The position numbers and the translations under genes are program-made. Of a stretch of DNA of 25,826 nucleotides, positions 6,941 to 14,556 are shown piece by piece. The stretch lies in contig JAVVTL010000018.1 of NCBI GenBank assembly GCA_036653715.1, forward strand, positions 1 to 25,826, written 5' to 3'. The stretch is from Scatomorpha sp036653715 (GTDB lineage: Bacteria; Bacillota; Clostridia; Oscillospirales; Oscillospiraceae). The stretch's first letter is position 1; every line of letters begins with the position of its first letter. The notes under the pieces were generated by a model. It searched no databases and had not been told where the DNA came from. It worked only from the letters and a program-made list of their open reading frames with translations.

Positions 6941-7752
6941 ATGGTCACCATGCTTTCGTCGTCGCTGTCAGAGAAGCGATTCATGACGGAGACGCAGAGC
7001 AGCACGAGCACCATGAGCACGAGTGACATTGCCGCGCCAAGGTTGGGGTTATATGCCGCCTTGAACTGGCTCTCGATGACGTCGCCTATGAGGGTTGTGC
7101 CGGTGGAGCCGAGCTTTTGCGAGATATAGAAGGTGGAGACGGCAGGCACGAACACCATGGTAATGCCGGAAATGACGCCGGGCATGGAGAGCGGCAGAAT
7201 GACCCGCCCAAAGACCTGACGGGTGTTGCAGCCCAGGTCCTGAGCCGCCTCGACAAGCCGCCCGTCGATTTTCATGATGACGGAGTAGAGCGGCAGAATC
7301 ATGTAGGGCAGGAAGTTGTAGACCATGCCGAGCACGACGGCGCCGGAATTGCGGATAAGCGGCAGGGGAGAGAAGCCGAGCGCCGTTATGATGCTGTTAA
7401 TGATGCCGGTGTCCTCCAAAAGCGCGACCCAAGCGAGGGTGCGGAGCAGGAAGCTCATGCACATGGGCAGCATGATGAGCATATAGAGGAGGCGCTGGCG
7501 GCTCGGAGTGCAGCCCGCGATGAAGTACGCCACCGGATAGCCGATGACGAGGCATATGAGCGAGGACACGAGCGCAAGCCACACGCTCTTGAGAAAAATC
7601 GGCGTGTAGGTGCTCATATCGGCGAGGTTTCCGAGCGTAAAGCCGCCCGTGATGGAGTCCGTAAAGGCGAAATATACGACTATGCCGAGAGGTATGATGG
7701 TGAAAACAGCCATCCAGACGAGATATGGCACGGCGAGAAATTTAGTCTTCAT
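6937..7752 (-). CDS. potB: Spermidine/putrescine ABC transporter permease
   Basis: A 271-residue permease partner of PotC. The start MKTKFLAVPYLVWMAVFTIIPL at 7752 is preceded by GAGGAG at 7-base spacing and gives the usual PotB N-terminus. A longer frame upstream overlaps potA extensively and is rejected. The EAA loop EAAQDLGCNTRQVFGRVILPLSMPGVISG is clear. Six membrane segments are predicted. The first 11 bases overlap the potA end. Confidence 0.94.
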   Translation of the reverse strand: MKTKFLAVPYLVWMAVFTIIPLGIVVYFAFTDSITGGFTLGNLADMSTYTPIFLKSVWLALVSSLICLVIGYPVAYFIAGCTPSRQRLLYMLIMLPMCMSFLLRTLAWVALLEDTGIINSIITALGFSPLPLIRNSGAVVLGMVYNFLPYMILPLYSVIMKIDGRLVEAAQDLGCNTRQVFGRVILPLSMPGVISGITMVFVPAVSTFYISQKLGSTGTTLIGDVIESQFKAAYNPNLGAAMSLVLMVLVLLCVSVMNRFSDSDDESMVTI

Positions 7753-8905
7753 CGCGCGTCTCCTCATCCGGGAGGTCGTCGTCCTCCCCTCCGATGACGG
7801 TGTCCGGGTCGGAAATATCGTCATATTCGGCGGAATAGGAGCTGTAGTCTCCGAACATGCCGGAGTATTCGCTCTTTCGCATGACATGAATGTCGTTCGG
7901 GGTGAGCTTTATGCCGATATCCGTGCCGACGGGCTGGTAGTCCGTGGTTTGGATGAGCCATTTGAAGCCCTTAAAGTCGACAATAATGTCGTAATGTACG
8001 CCCTTGAAGGTGACAGAGGTGACGATTCCGCAGAGATGGCCCGCGTCGGGCGGGACAATGTCCACGTCCTCGGGTCGGATGACCACGTCCACGCGCTCGT
8101 CCTTTTCGAAGCCCTTGTCCATGCACTTGAACTTGCGGCCGAAAAACTCGACCATGTAGTCTGCGCGCATGATACCGTCAAGGATGTTGGATTCGCCGAT
8201 GAAGTCCGCCACAAAGGCGTTTTTCGGCTCGTTGTAGATGTCCTCGGGCGTACCTATCTGTTGGATGCGGCCTTTGTCCATGACGACGACGGTGTCGCTC
8301 ATGGTGAGGGCCTCCTCCTGGTCGTGGGTAACGTATATAAAGGTGATGCCCATAGCCTGCTGTATGCGTTTCAGCTCATTTTGCATGTCCTTGCGCAATC
8401 GCAGGTCGAGAGCGCCCAGCGGTTCGTCAAGCAGAAGAATTTCCGGGCGGTTTATGAGGGCGCGGGCGATTGCCACGCGCTGCTGCTGCCCGCCTGAGAG
8501 CTGAGTTACCTTGCGGTTTTCAAAGCCCTTCAGGGAGACTATTTCCAGCATTTCGGTGACGCGCTCGTCAATCTCGTCCTCGGAAATCTTGCCGATGCGA
8601 AGACCGAAGGCGATGTTCTCGTAGACGTCAAGATGCGGAAACAGGGCGTATTTTTGGAAAACCGTGTTGACGCGCCGTTTGTAGGGCGGGACATCATTGA
8701 TCCTCACGCCTTCAAACAGAACGTCGCCCGAGGTCGGCTGCAAAAAGCCGCCTATGATGCGAAGCGTTGTTGTTTTGCCGCAGCCGGACGGGCCGAGCAA
8801 CGTGAGGAATTCCTTGTCGTTGATATAAAGATTTACGGAATCGAGGACGGTTTCGCCGTCGAAGTCCATTCGGCAATCAGCCAATCTAATGAGTTCCTTT
8901 GCCAT
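7742..8905 (-). CDS. potA: Spermidine/putrescine ABC transporter ATPase
   Basis: A 387-residue cytoplasmic ATPase that powers PotBC. Walker A GPSGCGKTT (residues 38-46), Q-loop VFQKYALFPH, ABC signature LSGGQQQRVAIARAL, Walker B ILLLDEPLGALD, switch THDQEEAL. A C-terminal TOBE-type domain follows (about 240-350), including VVIRPEDVDIVPP. A highly acidic tail of about 35 residues (EDDDLPDEE region) is unusual. The ATG at 8905 has GGAGG only 3 bases away but sits in a longer purine run, AGAGGGGGAGGA. First gene of potABCD. Confidence 0.95.
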   Translation of the reverse strand: MAKELIRLADCRMDFDGETVLDSVNLYINDKEFLTLLGPSGCGKTTTLRIIGGFLQPTSGDVLFEGVRINDVPPYKRRVNTVFQKYALFPHLDVYENIAFGLRIGKISEDEIDERVTEMLEIVSLKGFENRKVTQLSGGQQQRVAIARALINRPEILLLDEPLGALDLRLRKDMQNELKRIQQAMGITFIYVTHDQEEALTMSDTVVVMDKGRIQQIGTPEDIYNEPKNAFVADFIGESNILDGIMRADYMVEFFGRKFKCMDKGFEKDERVDVVIRPEDVDIVPPDAGHLCGIVTSVTFKGVHYDIIVDFKGFKWLIQTTDYQPVGTDIGIKLTPNDIHVMRKSEYSGMFGDYSSYSAEYDDISDPDTVIGGEDDDLPDEETRDED

Positions 8906-8908
8906 TAT

Positions 8909-8957
8909 CCTCCCCCTCTTTGCTTGGAAGCCCCCTCTCCTCGCGGAGGGGGGCTCC
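8909..8957 (-). promoter_or_regulatory. potA 5' leader hairpin / possible anti-Shine-Dalgarno switch
   Basis: In the minus-strand leader, GCCCCCCTCC (8954-8945) can pair with GGAGAGGGGGC (8940-8930), leaving a short loop. The same C-rich arm can also pair with GAGGGGG in the ribosome binding region (8918-8912). These pairings exclude each other, which would allow translational control of potA. The hairpin is seen directly; the regulatory role is inferred. Confidence 0.4.
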
Positions 8958-8974
8958 TGACAGATTACAAAAAG

Positions 8975-9003
8975 AATATACAGATTGTGCCAACCTTTGT
9001 CAA
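8975..9003 (-). promoter_or_regulatory. Sigma-A promoter for potABCD
   Basis: Minus strand TTGACA (9003-8998), a 17-bp spacer and TATATT (8980-8975). The -35 box overlaps the stop codon of the upstream pseudouridine synthase gene. Confidence 0.85.
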
Positions 9004-9971
9004 TCTAAAAAGTATTCCGGGAAATATTTTTTAACAAAGTCGATGTCCGAGACGGAAAAGGTTCTCCCCCGAAGATAGGAGAGAATGCCCGACTCGGTCG
9101 GGAATGCGAAGGTGAGCTTATAGGAATAGAGCGCCTGACCCTGTTCGTCAAAGATTTTGTTGAAGCGCTCGGCGCCGTATTTTCCGTCGCCAAGAAGGGG
9201 CCAGCCGGCCTTTGCCATCTGCGCGCGTATTTGATGTGTGCGCCCCGTCTCAAGTCGGCACTCGACAAGCGAGAGGCCGCTGTCGGAGGCGAGCACGCGG
9301 TAGTGGGTGACGGCGATTTTGGTGCCCGGCTCCTGTCTGTCACGGACATATACCTGATTTTTCACCGCATCCTTAAATAGGTAGCCCTCAAGCCTGCCCT
9401 CGGGCGGGCGCGGTTTGCCGGAGACTATGCAGAGATAGCGCTTTTCAATTTCTCTGTCGCGTATTTTCTCGTTAAGTATACGCAGAGCCTCGGCGTTTTT
9501 TGCGGCGATGACAATGCCGCCCGTGTTTCTGTCGATGCGGTTGCAGAGCGCGGGGGCAAAGGAATTTTCCTCTCTCGGCCGCCAATCGCCTTTCTGCGCG
9601 GCGTAGGCCTGAATGTTGGCAATGAGGGTGTTGTAGTCCCATTGTCCCGCGCTGTGGCAGAGAATGCCCGCGGGTTTGTCGCAAAGCAGAATGTTTTCGT
9701 CCTCGTAGACGATGTTGAGCTTCGGCGCGCCGACCTTGAGGTAGGCGTTGTCCTCGCGCGGCTTCTCAAAGAACTCGTCGTTGATGTAGAGCTGAATTAT
9801 CTCGCCCTCAAGGAGCCGATAATCGCGTTTTTGACCCTTGCCGTTGACTTTTATGCGCTTTAGGCGTATATATTTCTGAAGCAGGCTCTCGGGTAACAGC
9901 GGAACGGCCTTGCCGATAAATCGGTCAAGGCGCTGTCCGGCATCGTTTTTCTTTATCTCAAATTCTTTCAT
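9000..9971 (-). CDS. RluA-family 23S rRNA pseudouridine synthase
   Basis: A 323-residue enzyme that isomerises uridine to pseudouridine in RNA, probably 23S rRNA. An S4 RNA-binding domain (about 12-65, QRLDRFIGKAVP and IKVNGKGQKRDYRLLEGEII) precedes the catalytic domain. The signature NRIDRNTGGIVIAAKN holds the catalytic Asp147 (family HRLDxxTSG). ETGRTHQIRAQMA and GDGKYG are the other family motifs. RluC or RluD specificity cannot be told from the sequence. The ATG at 9971 gives the usual N-terminus; AAGGA lies about 11 bases upstream. Confidence 0.92.
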   Translation of the reverse strand: MKEFEIKKNDAGQRLDRFIGKAVPLLPESLLQKYIRLKRIKVNGKGQKRDYRLLEGEIIQLYINDEFFEKPREDNAYLKVGAPKLNIVYEDENILLCDKPAGILCHSAGQWDYNTLIANIQAYAAQKGDWRPREENSFAPALCNRIDRNTGGIVIAAKNAEALRILNEKIRDREIEKRYLCIVSGKPRPPEGRLEGYLFKDAVKNQVYVRDRQEPGTKIAVTHYRVLASDSGLSLVECRLETGRTHQIRAQMAKAGWPLLGDGKYGAERFNKIFDEQGQALYSYKLTFAFPTESGILSYLRGRTFSVSDIDFVKKYFPEYFLD

Positions 9972-9978
9972 GTCACCG

Positions 9979-10007
9979 ATTATCCTTCATAATATACCGC
10001 TTGTCAA
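9979..10007 (-). promoter_or_regulatory. Candidate sigma-A promoter for the pseudouridine synthase
   Basis: Minus strand TTGACA (10007-10002), a 17-bp spacer and GATAAT (9984-9979). It ends 7 bases before the start codon, so transcription would begin at or next to the ATG. Confidence 0.45.
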
Positions 10008-10019
10008 CAAAAAACCTTA

Positions 10020-10048
10020 TTGACAAGACAACATATATCAATTATAAT
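10020..10048 (+). promoter_or_regulatory. Consensus sigma-A promoter for yceD-rpmF
   Basis: A perfect TTGACA (10020-10025), exactly 17 bp, and a perfect TATAAT (10043-10048). It points to strong constitutive expression of the L32 operon and diverges from the promoter at 9979-10007. Confidence 0.92.
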
Positions 10049-10078
10049 ACCAAAGCGGCTGTATGGGAGGGGATATCC

Positions 10079-10579
10079 TTGAAACTTGACCTCAAAGAGA
10101 TCATTAATATACCCGGCGGCCGTGTCGCTTTCTCGCGGGAGCTGTCCGCCTCCGTGCTGAGCTTCCCCCAAATAATCCGCTACATCGCCGCGCCGATGGC
10201 CGAGGGCGAGGTTCGCAACTCCGCAGGTGCGCTCTCCGTGAGCGCCGAAATCACAGCAACCATGCTCTGTATCTGCGACCGCTGCGGCGCGGAATTTCCC
10301 AGCGTGAAGGAGCTTTCCGTCGAGGTTCCCATCTCTGTCGAGGCGGAGCCGGAAAATCCCGAGGCGTTTTCCCTCGAGGGAAATTTCCTCGACATCGACG
10401 AGCTTCTCGAAACAGCCCTTATCCTCGACATGGAAACCAAATTCCTCTGCTCCGAGGATTGCAAGGGCATCTGCTCCGAGTGCGGAAAAAACCTCAATGA
10501 GGGGCCGTGTTCCTGCGGCAAAAAAACGGATCCAAGATTAGCTGTGCTTGAGCAGCTTTTGGATATAGAAAAAAGATAA
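10079..10579 (+). CDS. YceD/DUF177 family protein
   Basis: A 166-residue member of the YceD (DUF177) family, which nearly always precedes rpmF and is linked to 23S rRNA accumulation or ribosome assembly. Features: MKLDLKEIINIPGGRVAFSR at the N-terminus; a CICDRCGAEF pair of cysteines about residue 63; a C-terminal CSEDCKGICSECGKNLN and CSCG cluster, probably zinc binding; and the closing DPRLAVLEQLL typical of the family. The start is a TTG with GGGAGGGG 8 bases upstream. Any earlier start would lie in or before the promoter. Confidence 0.88.
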   Translation: MKLDLKEIINIPGGRVAFSRELSASVLSFPQIIRYIAAPMAEGEVRNSAGALSVSAEITATMLCICDRCGAEFPSVKELSVEVPISVEAEPENPEAFSLEGNFLDIDELLETALILDMETKFLCSEDCKGICSECGKNLNEGPCSCGKKTDPRLAVLEQLLDIEKR

Positions 10580-10614
10580 TCAGCTGCTCGTAAACAGCTA
10601 TGGAGGTGTAAGTC

Positions 10615-10806
10615 ATGGCGGTACCGAAAAGTAAAATATCCAGACAAAGACGTAACAAAAGGCGTTCAAGTGTCTGGAAGCTCGAGACCCCCGGCATAGT
10701 ACAGTGCCCCAACTGTGGCGCTTACCATTTGCCGCACCGCGTCTGCAAGGCCTGCGGTAAGTACAATGGCCGCGAGGTCATCAAGGTCGACGAGGAAAAG
10801 AAATAA
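10615..10806 (+). CDS. rpmF: 50S ribosomal protein L32
   Basis: A 63-residue large-subunit protein. It starts MAVPKSKISRQRRNKRRSSV, and CPNCGAYHLPHRVCKACG forms a zinc ribbon with all four cysteines present (the C+ form). GGAGGTG precedes the ATG. It is co-transcribed with yceD and followed directly by a terminator. Confidence 0.98.
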   Translation: MAVPKSKISRQRRNKRRSSVWKLETPGIVQCPNCGAYHLPHRVCKACGKYNGREVIKVDEEKK

Positions 10807-10813
10807 TGCTTGA

Positions 10814-10842
10814 GAAGGGAAGGCGCCGCCTCCCCTTCTTTT
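10814..10842 (+). terminator. Intrinsic terminator after rpmF
   Basis: GAAGGGAAGG against CCTCCCCTTC with a CGCCG loop (one mismatch), then TTTT. It lies 8 bases after the rpmF stop. Confidence 0.75.
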
Positions 10843-10864
10843 GCTGTAAATGGATGATGCCGTT

Positions 10865-12169
10865 ATGCTGAATACTATTACCGGAATAGACGAAACAAGC
10901 CCCCTGCGCCACAAGGCAAAGCTTGGCGACAGGCTCATGGCGATAGACGGACACGAGATTAAGGACGTGCTCGATTACCGCTATTGGTCCTACGGCGCGC
11001 GGCTTGTCCTGACCCTTATGTCCGTTGACGGAAAAACACGCGAAATAAAAATCAAGAAGGACGAGGGCTTCGACCTTGGTCTGGACTTCGAGGAATATCT
11101 CATGGATAATCCCCGAAACTGCTCAAACCACTGCAAATTTTGCTTTATCGACCAGCTCCCCAAGGGACTGCGCAAGAGCCTCTATTTCAAGGACGACGAC
11201 GCGCGGCTGTCCTTCCTCACCGGCAGCTACATAACGCTGACGAATCTCTCCGAGCGCGAGCTGACACGCATCTGCGACCTGAAGATAAGCCCCATAAACG
11301 TCTCCGTGCACGCCACCAATCCGGCAGTGCGCGCGGAGCTTATGGGCAACCCCAAGGCGGCGGATATAATCGGCCCTCTGCGCAGACTCTCGTCGGCGGG
11401 CGTCATCATGGACTGCCAAATAGTCTGCTGCCCGGGGCACAACGACGGCGATGAGCTTTCGCGCTCCATGACGGAGCTTGCCGAGCTGTATCCCGGCGTC
11501 AACAGCGTCTCGATAGTCCCCGTGGGTCTGACCATGTACCGCCACGGCCTCGCGCCGCTCACACCCTTCGACAGAGCGCACGCCTGCGAGACAATCGACA
11601 GGGTGGAGGCATTCGCCGCCCACTGCCTTTCCGAGTACGGCAGCAGAATATTTTTCTGCTCCGACGAGCTCTATCTGAAGGCGGGACGCGATATGCCGCC
11701 CGATGAATACTACGAGGACTACAGCCAGCTCGAAAACGGCGTGGGTCTAATGCGCCTGCTCGAATCCGAATTTATGGGCGCCCTCTCCGAGACCGAGCGG
11801 GAGGCGGGAAACGGCCGACCCTTCTCGATTGCGACGGGAGCCGCAGCCGCGCCGCTGCTCAATAAACTTTTGGTGACGGCTAAGGAAAAGTGTGCTAATA
11901 TAAAAGGAAGGGTATACTCTGTCCAAAACGATTTTTTCGGTCACACCATCGACGTGGCCGGCCTCATAACCGGCGGCGACCTCACGGCGCAGCTTGAGGG
12001 GGAAAAATTAGGCGACAGAGTCCTCATTCCGCAGACAATGCTCCGCCACGGCGAGGGCGTGTTTTTAGACGATATGACACTTGAGGAGGCGCACGCCATA
12101 CTGCGTGTGCCGGTAATACCGATAGGCTCGTCCGGGGACGAGCTTCTTGCCGCCATGTTGGGCGAGTGA
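10865..12169 (+). CDS. DUF512 radical SAM protein with N-terminal PDZ-like domain
   Basis: A 434-residue protein of the clostridial DUF512 radical-SAM family, whose reaction is unknown. A PDZ-like segment (about 1-65, KLGDRLMAIDGHEI) is followed by the radical-SAM cysteines C86-x3-C90-x2-C93 in CSNHCKFCFIDQLPKGLR. Then come ITLTNLSERELTRI, SPINVSVHATNPAVR, and the C-terminal DUF512 domain. The C-terminal stretch VAGLITGGDL is typical. The family usually sits beside der, as here. Start is uncertain: ATG 10865 has only GGATGA upstream, and ATG 10850 would begin inside the terminator T-run. It probably forms an operon with der and plsY. Confidence 0.88.
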   Translation: MLNTITGIDETSPLRHKAKLGDRLMAIDGHEIKDVLDYRYWSYGARLVLTLMSVDGKTREIKIKKDEGFDLGLDFEEYLMDNPRNCSNHCKFCFIDQLPKGLRKSLYFKDDDARLSFLTGSYITLTNLSERELTRICDLKISPINVSVHATNPAVRAELMGNPKAADIIGPLRRLSSAGVIMDCQIVCCPGHNDGDELSRSMTELAELYPGVNSVSIVPVGLTMYRHGLAPLTPFDRAHACETIDRVEAFAAHCLSEYGSRIFFCSDELYLKAGRDMPPDEYYEDYSQLENGVGLMRLLESEFMGALSETEREAGNGRPFSIATGAAAAPLLNKLLVTAKEKCANIKGRVYSVQNDFFGHTIDVAGLITGGDLTAQLEGEKLGDRVLIPQTMLRHGEGVFLDDMTLEEAHAILRVPVIPIGSSGDELLAAMLGE

Positions 12170-12190
12170 TATACACGGAGGTGCGTACAA

Positions 12191-13516
12191 ATGCCAAGAC
12201 CGTTGGTGGCAATAGTGGGCAGGCCGAACGTCGGCAAGTCCATGCTCTTTAACAGATTAGTCGGCAGCCGACTCTCAATAGTCGAAGATACACCGGGCGT
12301 CACGCGCGACAGGCTGTACGCCGAGTGCGAGTGGGGCGGACGCGTGTTTGACGTCGTGGATACGGGCGGCATAGAGCCGACCTCCGACGACGAAATTCTC
12401 ATGTTCATACGCGAGCAGGCGCAGATAGCCATCTCCGCCGCGGACGTAATCGTCTTTGTGACGGACATACACACGGGTGTGACAGCCACGGATAAGGACG
12501 TCGCGAACATTCTTCTGCGCTCGCGCAAGCCGGTCATCCTCTGCGTCAACAAAATGGACGCAACGGGCATGACAGACCCCGGAATATACGAATTCTATTC
12601 CCTTGGCCTCGGCGACCCCATAGCTCTCTCCGCCGTCCACGGACACGGCACGGGCGACCTTTTGGACGAGTGCGTGGCGCTTTTCCCCTCCGAGGAGGAC
12701 TGCGACAGGGACAGCGACAGAATAAAGGTCGCCGTTATCGGCAAGCCGAACGTCGGCAAGTCCTCTCTCATAAACCTCATCCTCGGCGAAAATCGCGTCA
12801 TAGTCTCCGACATCGCCGGCACGACGAGGGACGCCGTGGACTCGCCCTTTGAAAACGAGTTTGGCAAATATATCTTCATCGACACCGCCGGCATACGCCG
12901 CAAATCCCGCGTGGACGACAGGGTGGAGAGATTCTCCGTCATGCGCGCCCAGCTCGCCATAGAGCGCGCGGACGTGTGCCTCATCATGATAGACGCCCGC
13001 GAGGGTGTCACGGAGCAGGACACCAAAATCGCCGGCCTCGCGCATGAGGCGGGCAAGGCATCCATTGTCGTCGTCAACAAATGGGACCTCCTTGAGAAGG
13101 ACGGAAAGACCATGGACAAGATGCGCAAGGAGGTATATCATGACCTTGCGTTTATGTCCTATGCGCCGGTGCTGTTCATCTCCGCCCTCACCGGGCAGCG
13201 CACACAGCGCATATTCGAGCTTGTGAATTATGTCGATGGTCAGAGCGCCATGCGCATCACGACCGGCATGCTCAACAACGTCCTTGAAGACGCGCAGGCA
13301 AGACAGCAGCCCCCCACGGATAAGGGCCGCCGTCTGAAGATATACTACATGACACAGACGGGTGTACGCCCGCCGAACTTCGTCATATTCTGCAACAGCC
13401 GCGAGCTTTTCCACTTTTCCTATCAGCGGTACATCGAAAACCAAATACGCGCCGTCTTCGGACTCGAGGGGACACCGGTGCGCATCGTGATACGTCAGAA
13501 GGGTGATAAGGAATGA
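12191..13516 (+). CDS. der: Ribosome biogenesis GTPase Der (EngA)
   Basis: A 441-residue essential double GTPase acting in 50S maturation. The first G domain has GRPNVGKS (residues 10-17), DTPGVTRD, DTGG and NKMD. The second has GKPNVGKSS (about 182), AGTTRDAVD, DTAGIRRKSRV and NKWD. A KH-like C-terminal domain ends with the PNFVIFCN and FHFSYQRYIENQIR family motifs. ACGGAGGTG precedes the ATG, 21 bases after the DUF512 gene. Its stop overlaps the plsY start. Confidence 0.98.
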   Translation: MPRPLVAIVGRPNVGKSMLFNRLVGSRLSIVEDTPGVTRDRLYAECEWGGRVFDVVDTGGIEPTSDDEILMFIREQAQIAISAADVIVFVTDIHTGVTATDKDVANILLRSRKPVILCVNKMDATGMTDPGIYEFYSLGLGDPIALSAVHGHGTGDLLDECVALFPSEEDCDRDSDRIKVAVIGKPNVGKSSLINLILGENRVIVSDIAGTTRDAVDSPFENEFGKYIFIDTAGIRRKSRVDDRVERFSVMRAQLAIERADVCLIMIDAREGVTEQDTKIAGLAHEAGKASIVVVNKWDLLEKDGKTMDKMRKEVYHDLAFMSYAPVLFISALTGQRTQRIFELVNYVDGQSAMRITTGMLNNVLEDAQARQQPPTDKGRRLKIYYMTQTGVRPPNFVIFCNSRELFHFSYQRYIENQIRAVFGLEGTPVRIVIRQKGDKE

Positions 13517-14184
13517 TAATTACCGTCATGCTCATTGTCATCGCCGCCATATCCTATTGCTTAGGCAACGCGAACGGCGCGATACTGACCTCAACCTACA
13601 TTTTCCATAAGGACATCCGAAATATGGGCAGCGGGAATGCCGGACTGACGAATTTTTATCGCAACTTCGGCAGCAAGGGCATTGCAATGGTCATGGGTAT
13701 CGACATCTTCAAGGGCATTGTCACGGCGCTGCTCGGCGGCTGGCTCCTTGGCCTTACTGCGGGGGACTATGCCGGGCCGGTAGATTTCGTCGTGGTAGGC
13801 GAGCTTTTCGCCACCTTCTGCCTCATAATCGGGCATATCTACCCGGTGTTCTACGAATTCCGCGGCGGTAAGGGCGTGCTTTCCGGCGTTGCGGCGGCGT
13901 TCGTTGTGGACTGGCGCGCGGCAATGATTTGCCTCGTGGTGTTCGCCGTGCTGTTCATTGCCTTCAAATACGTCTCTCTCGGCGCTGTGGTGGGCGCACT
14001 GTCCTTCCCGCTGTCCGTGACGGCGATGGGCTACGGCGGCCTTGCAGCGGCTCTGGCGAGCCTCTCCGTGTTCGTGATAGTCTTTAACCACAGAACAAAT
14101 ATCATGCGCCTCATAAACCACAAGGAGCCGAAATTCGAGCTGAAAAAGAATGTCGCCCGAAAACTGGACGACGACAATTTTTGA
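13513..14184 (+). CDS. plsY: Acyl-phosphate:glycerol-3-phosphate acyltransferase
   Basis: A membrane enzyme that moves an acyl group from acyl phosphate onto glycerol 3-phosphate, the first step of phospholipid synthesis in most bacteria. It has 223 residues and about five membrane helices. Motifs: MGSGNAGLTNFYRNFG (motif 1), GHIYPVFYEFRGGKGV (motif 2), and NHRTNIMRLINHKEPK (motif 3). It overlaps der by 4 bases (ATGA), so translation is coupled. The charged C-terminal tail is slightly longer than usual. Confidence 0.96.
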   Translation: MIITVMLIVIAAISYCLGNANGAILTSTYIFHKDIRNMGSGNAGLTNFYRNFGSKGIAMVMGIDIFKGIVTALLGGWLLGLTAGDYAGPVDFVVVGELFATFCLIIGHIYPVFYEFRGGKGVLSGVAAAFVVDWRAAMICLVVFAVLFIAFKYVSLGAVVGALSFPLSVTAMGYGGLAAALASLSVFVIVFNHRTNIMRLINHKEPKFELKKNVARKLDDDNF

Positions 14185-14242
14185 CCCTCGGCGTCGGATT
14201 ACCGATTCCTCGCGAAGTTATTGTTTTTTTGCCGCAAAGGTG

Positions 14243-14271
14243 TTGACAAGAGTGCAAGTATCTGCTATTAT
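14243..14271 (+). promoter_or_regulatory. Sigma-A promoter for the tRNA-Ala region
   Basis: A perfect TTGACA (14243-14248), 17 bp, and TATTAT (14266-14271). The predicted start lies about 10 bases before the tRNA-like remnant and about 150 bases before the intact tRNA-Ala. Confidence 0.85.
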
Positions 14272-14286
14272 ACCACTTGCACCGCA

Positions 14287-14334
14287 TGGGGTACAGCTCA
14301 ATTGCGAGAGCACTTGAATGTCATTCAAGACGCC
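14287..14334 (+). pseudogene. Truncated tRNA-Ala-like remnant (5' half)
   Basis: About 39 of 48 positions match the 5' half of the intact tRNA-Ala at 14430: acceptor strand, D arm (CAGCTCA, GCGAGAGC) and a full anticodon arm CTTGAATGTCATTCAAG. The anticodon position reads GTC in place of GGC. No variable loop, T arm or acceptor 3' strand follows, so it cannot be a functional tRNA. Its position directly behind the promoter suggests it marks the original tRNA site. Confidence 0.75.
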
Positions 14335-14429
14335 TCTCAACTTTGATAAAGACACCCTCCGTAAAGCGGCAAACAGATATCGCAACAATTTTATAACCAT
14401 CGGGTTAAGGAAACTTGACCCGTACATGT
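14335..14429 (+). other. Spacer between tRNA remnant and tRNA-Ala
   Basis: 95 bases with no recognisable gene. A hairpin CGGGTTAAG-GAAA-CTTGACCCG (14401-14422) lies just before the tRNA and may shape processing. A short frame runs through this stretch but has no ribosome binding site and continues into the tRNA, so I do not call it coding. It may be the scar of a lost integrated element. Confidence 0.4.
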
Positions 14430-14505
<76 letters not shown>

Positions 14506-14507
14506 AC

Positions 14508-14547
14508 AAAAAAAGTCCCGAAAACCTTGGTTTTCGGGACTTTTTTT
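14508..14547. terminator. Bidirectional terminator between tRNA-Ala and MFS gene
   Basis: AAAAAAGTCCCGAAAACC pairs perfectly with GGTTTTCGGGACTTTTTT around a TT centre. The A-run on one side and T-run on the other let it stop both the tRNA transcript and the minus-strand exporter gene. Confidence 0.95.
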
Positions 14548-14556
14548 GCAATGGTT

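Noticed and set aside
12275..13444. 389-residue open frame opposite der
   Set aside because: A shadow of the GC-rich der gene, with no family motifs and no ribosome binding site.
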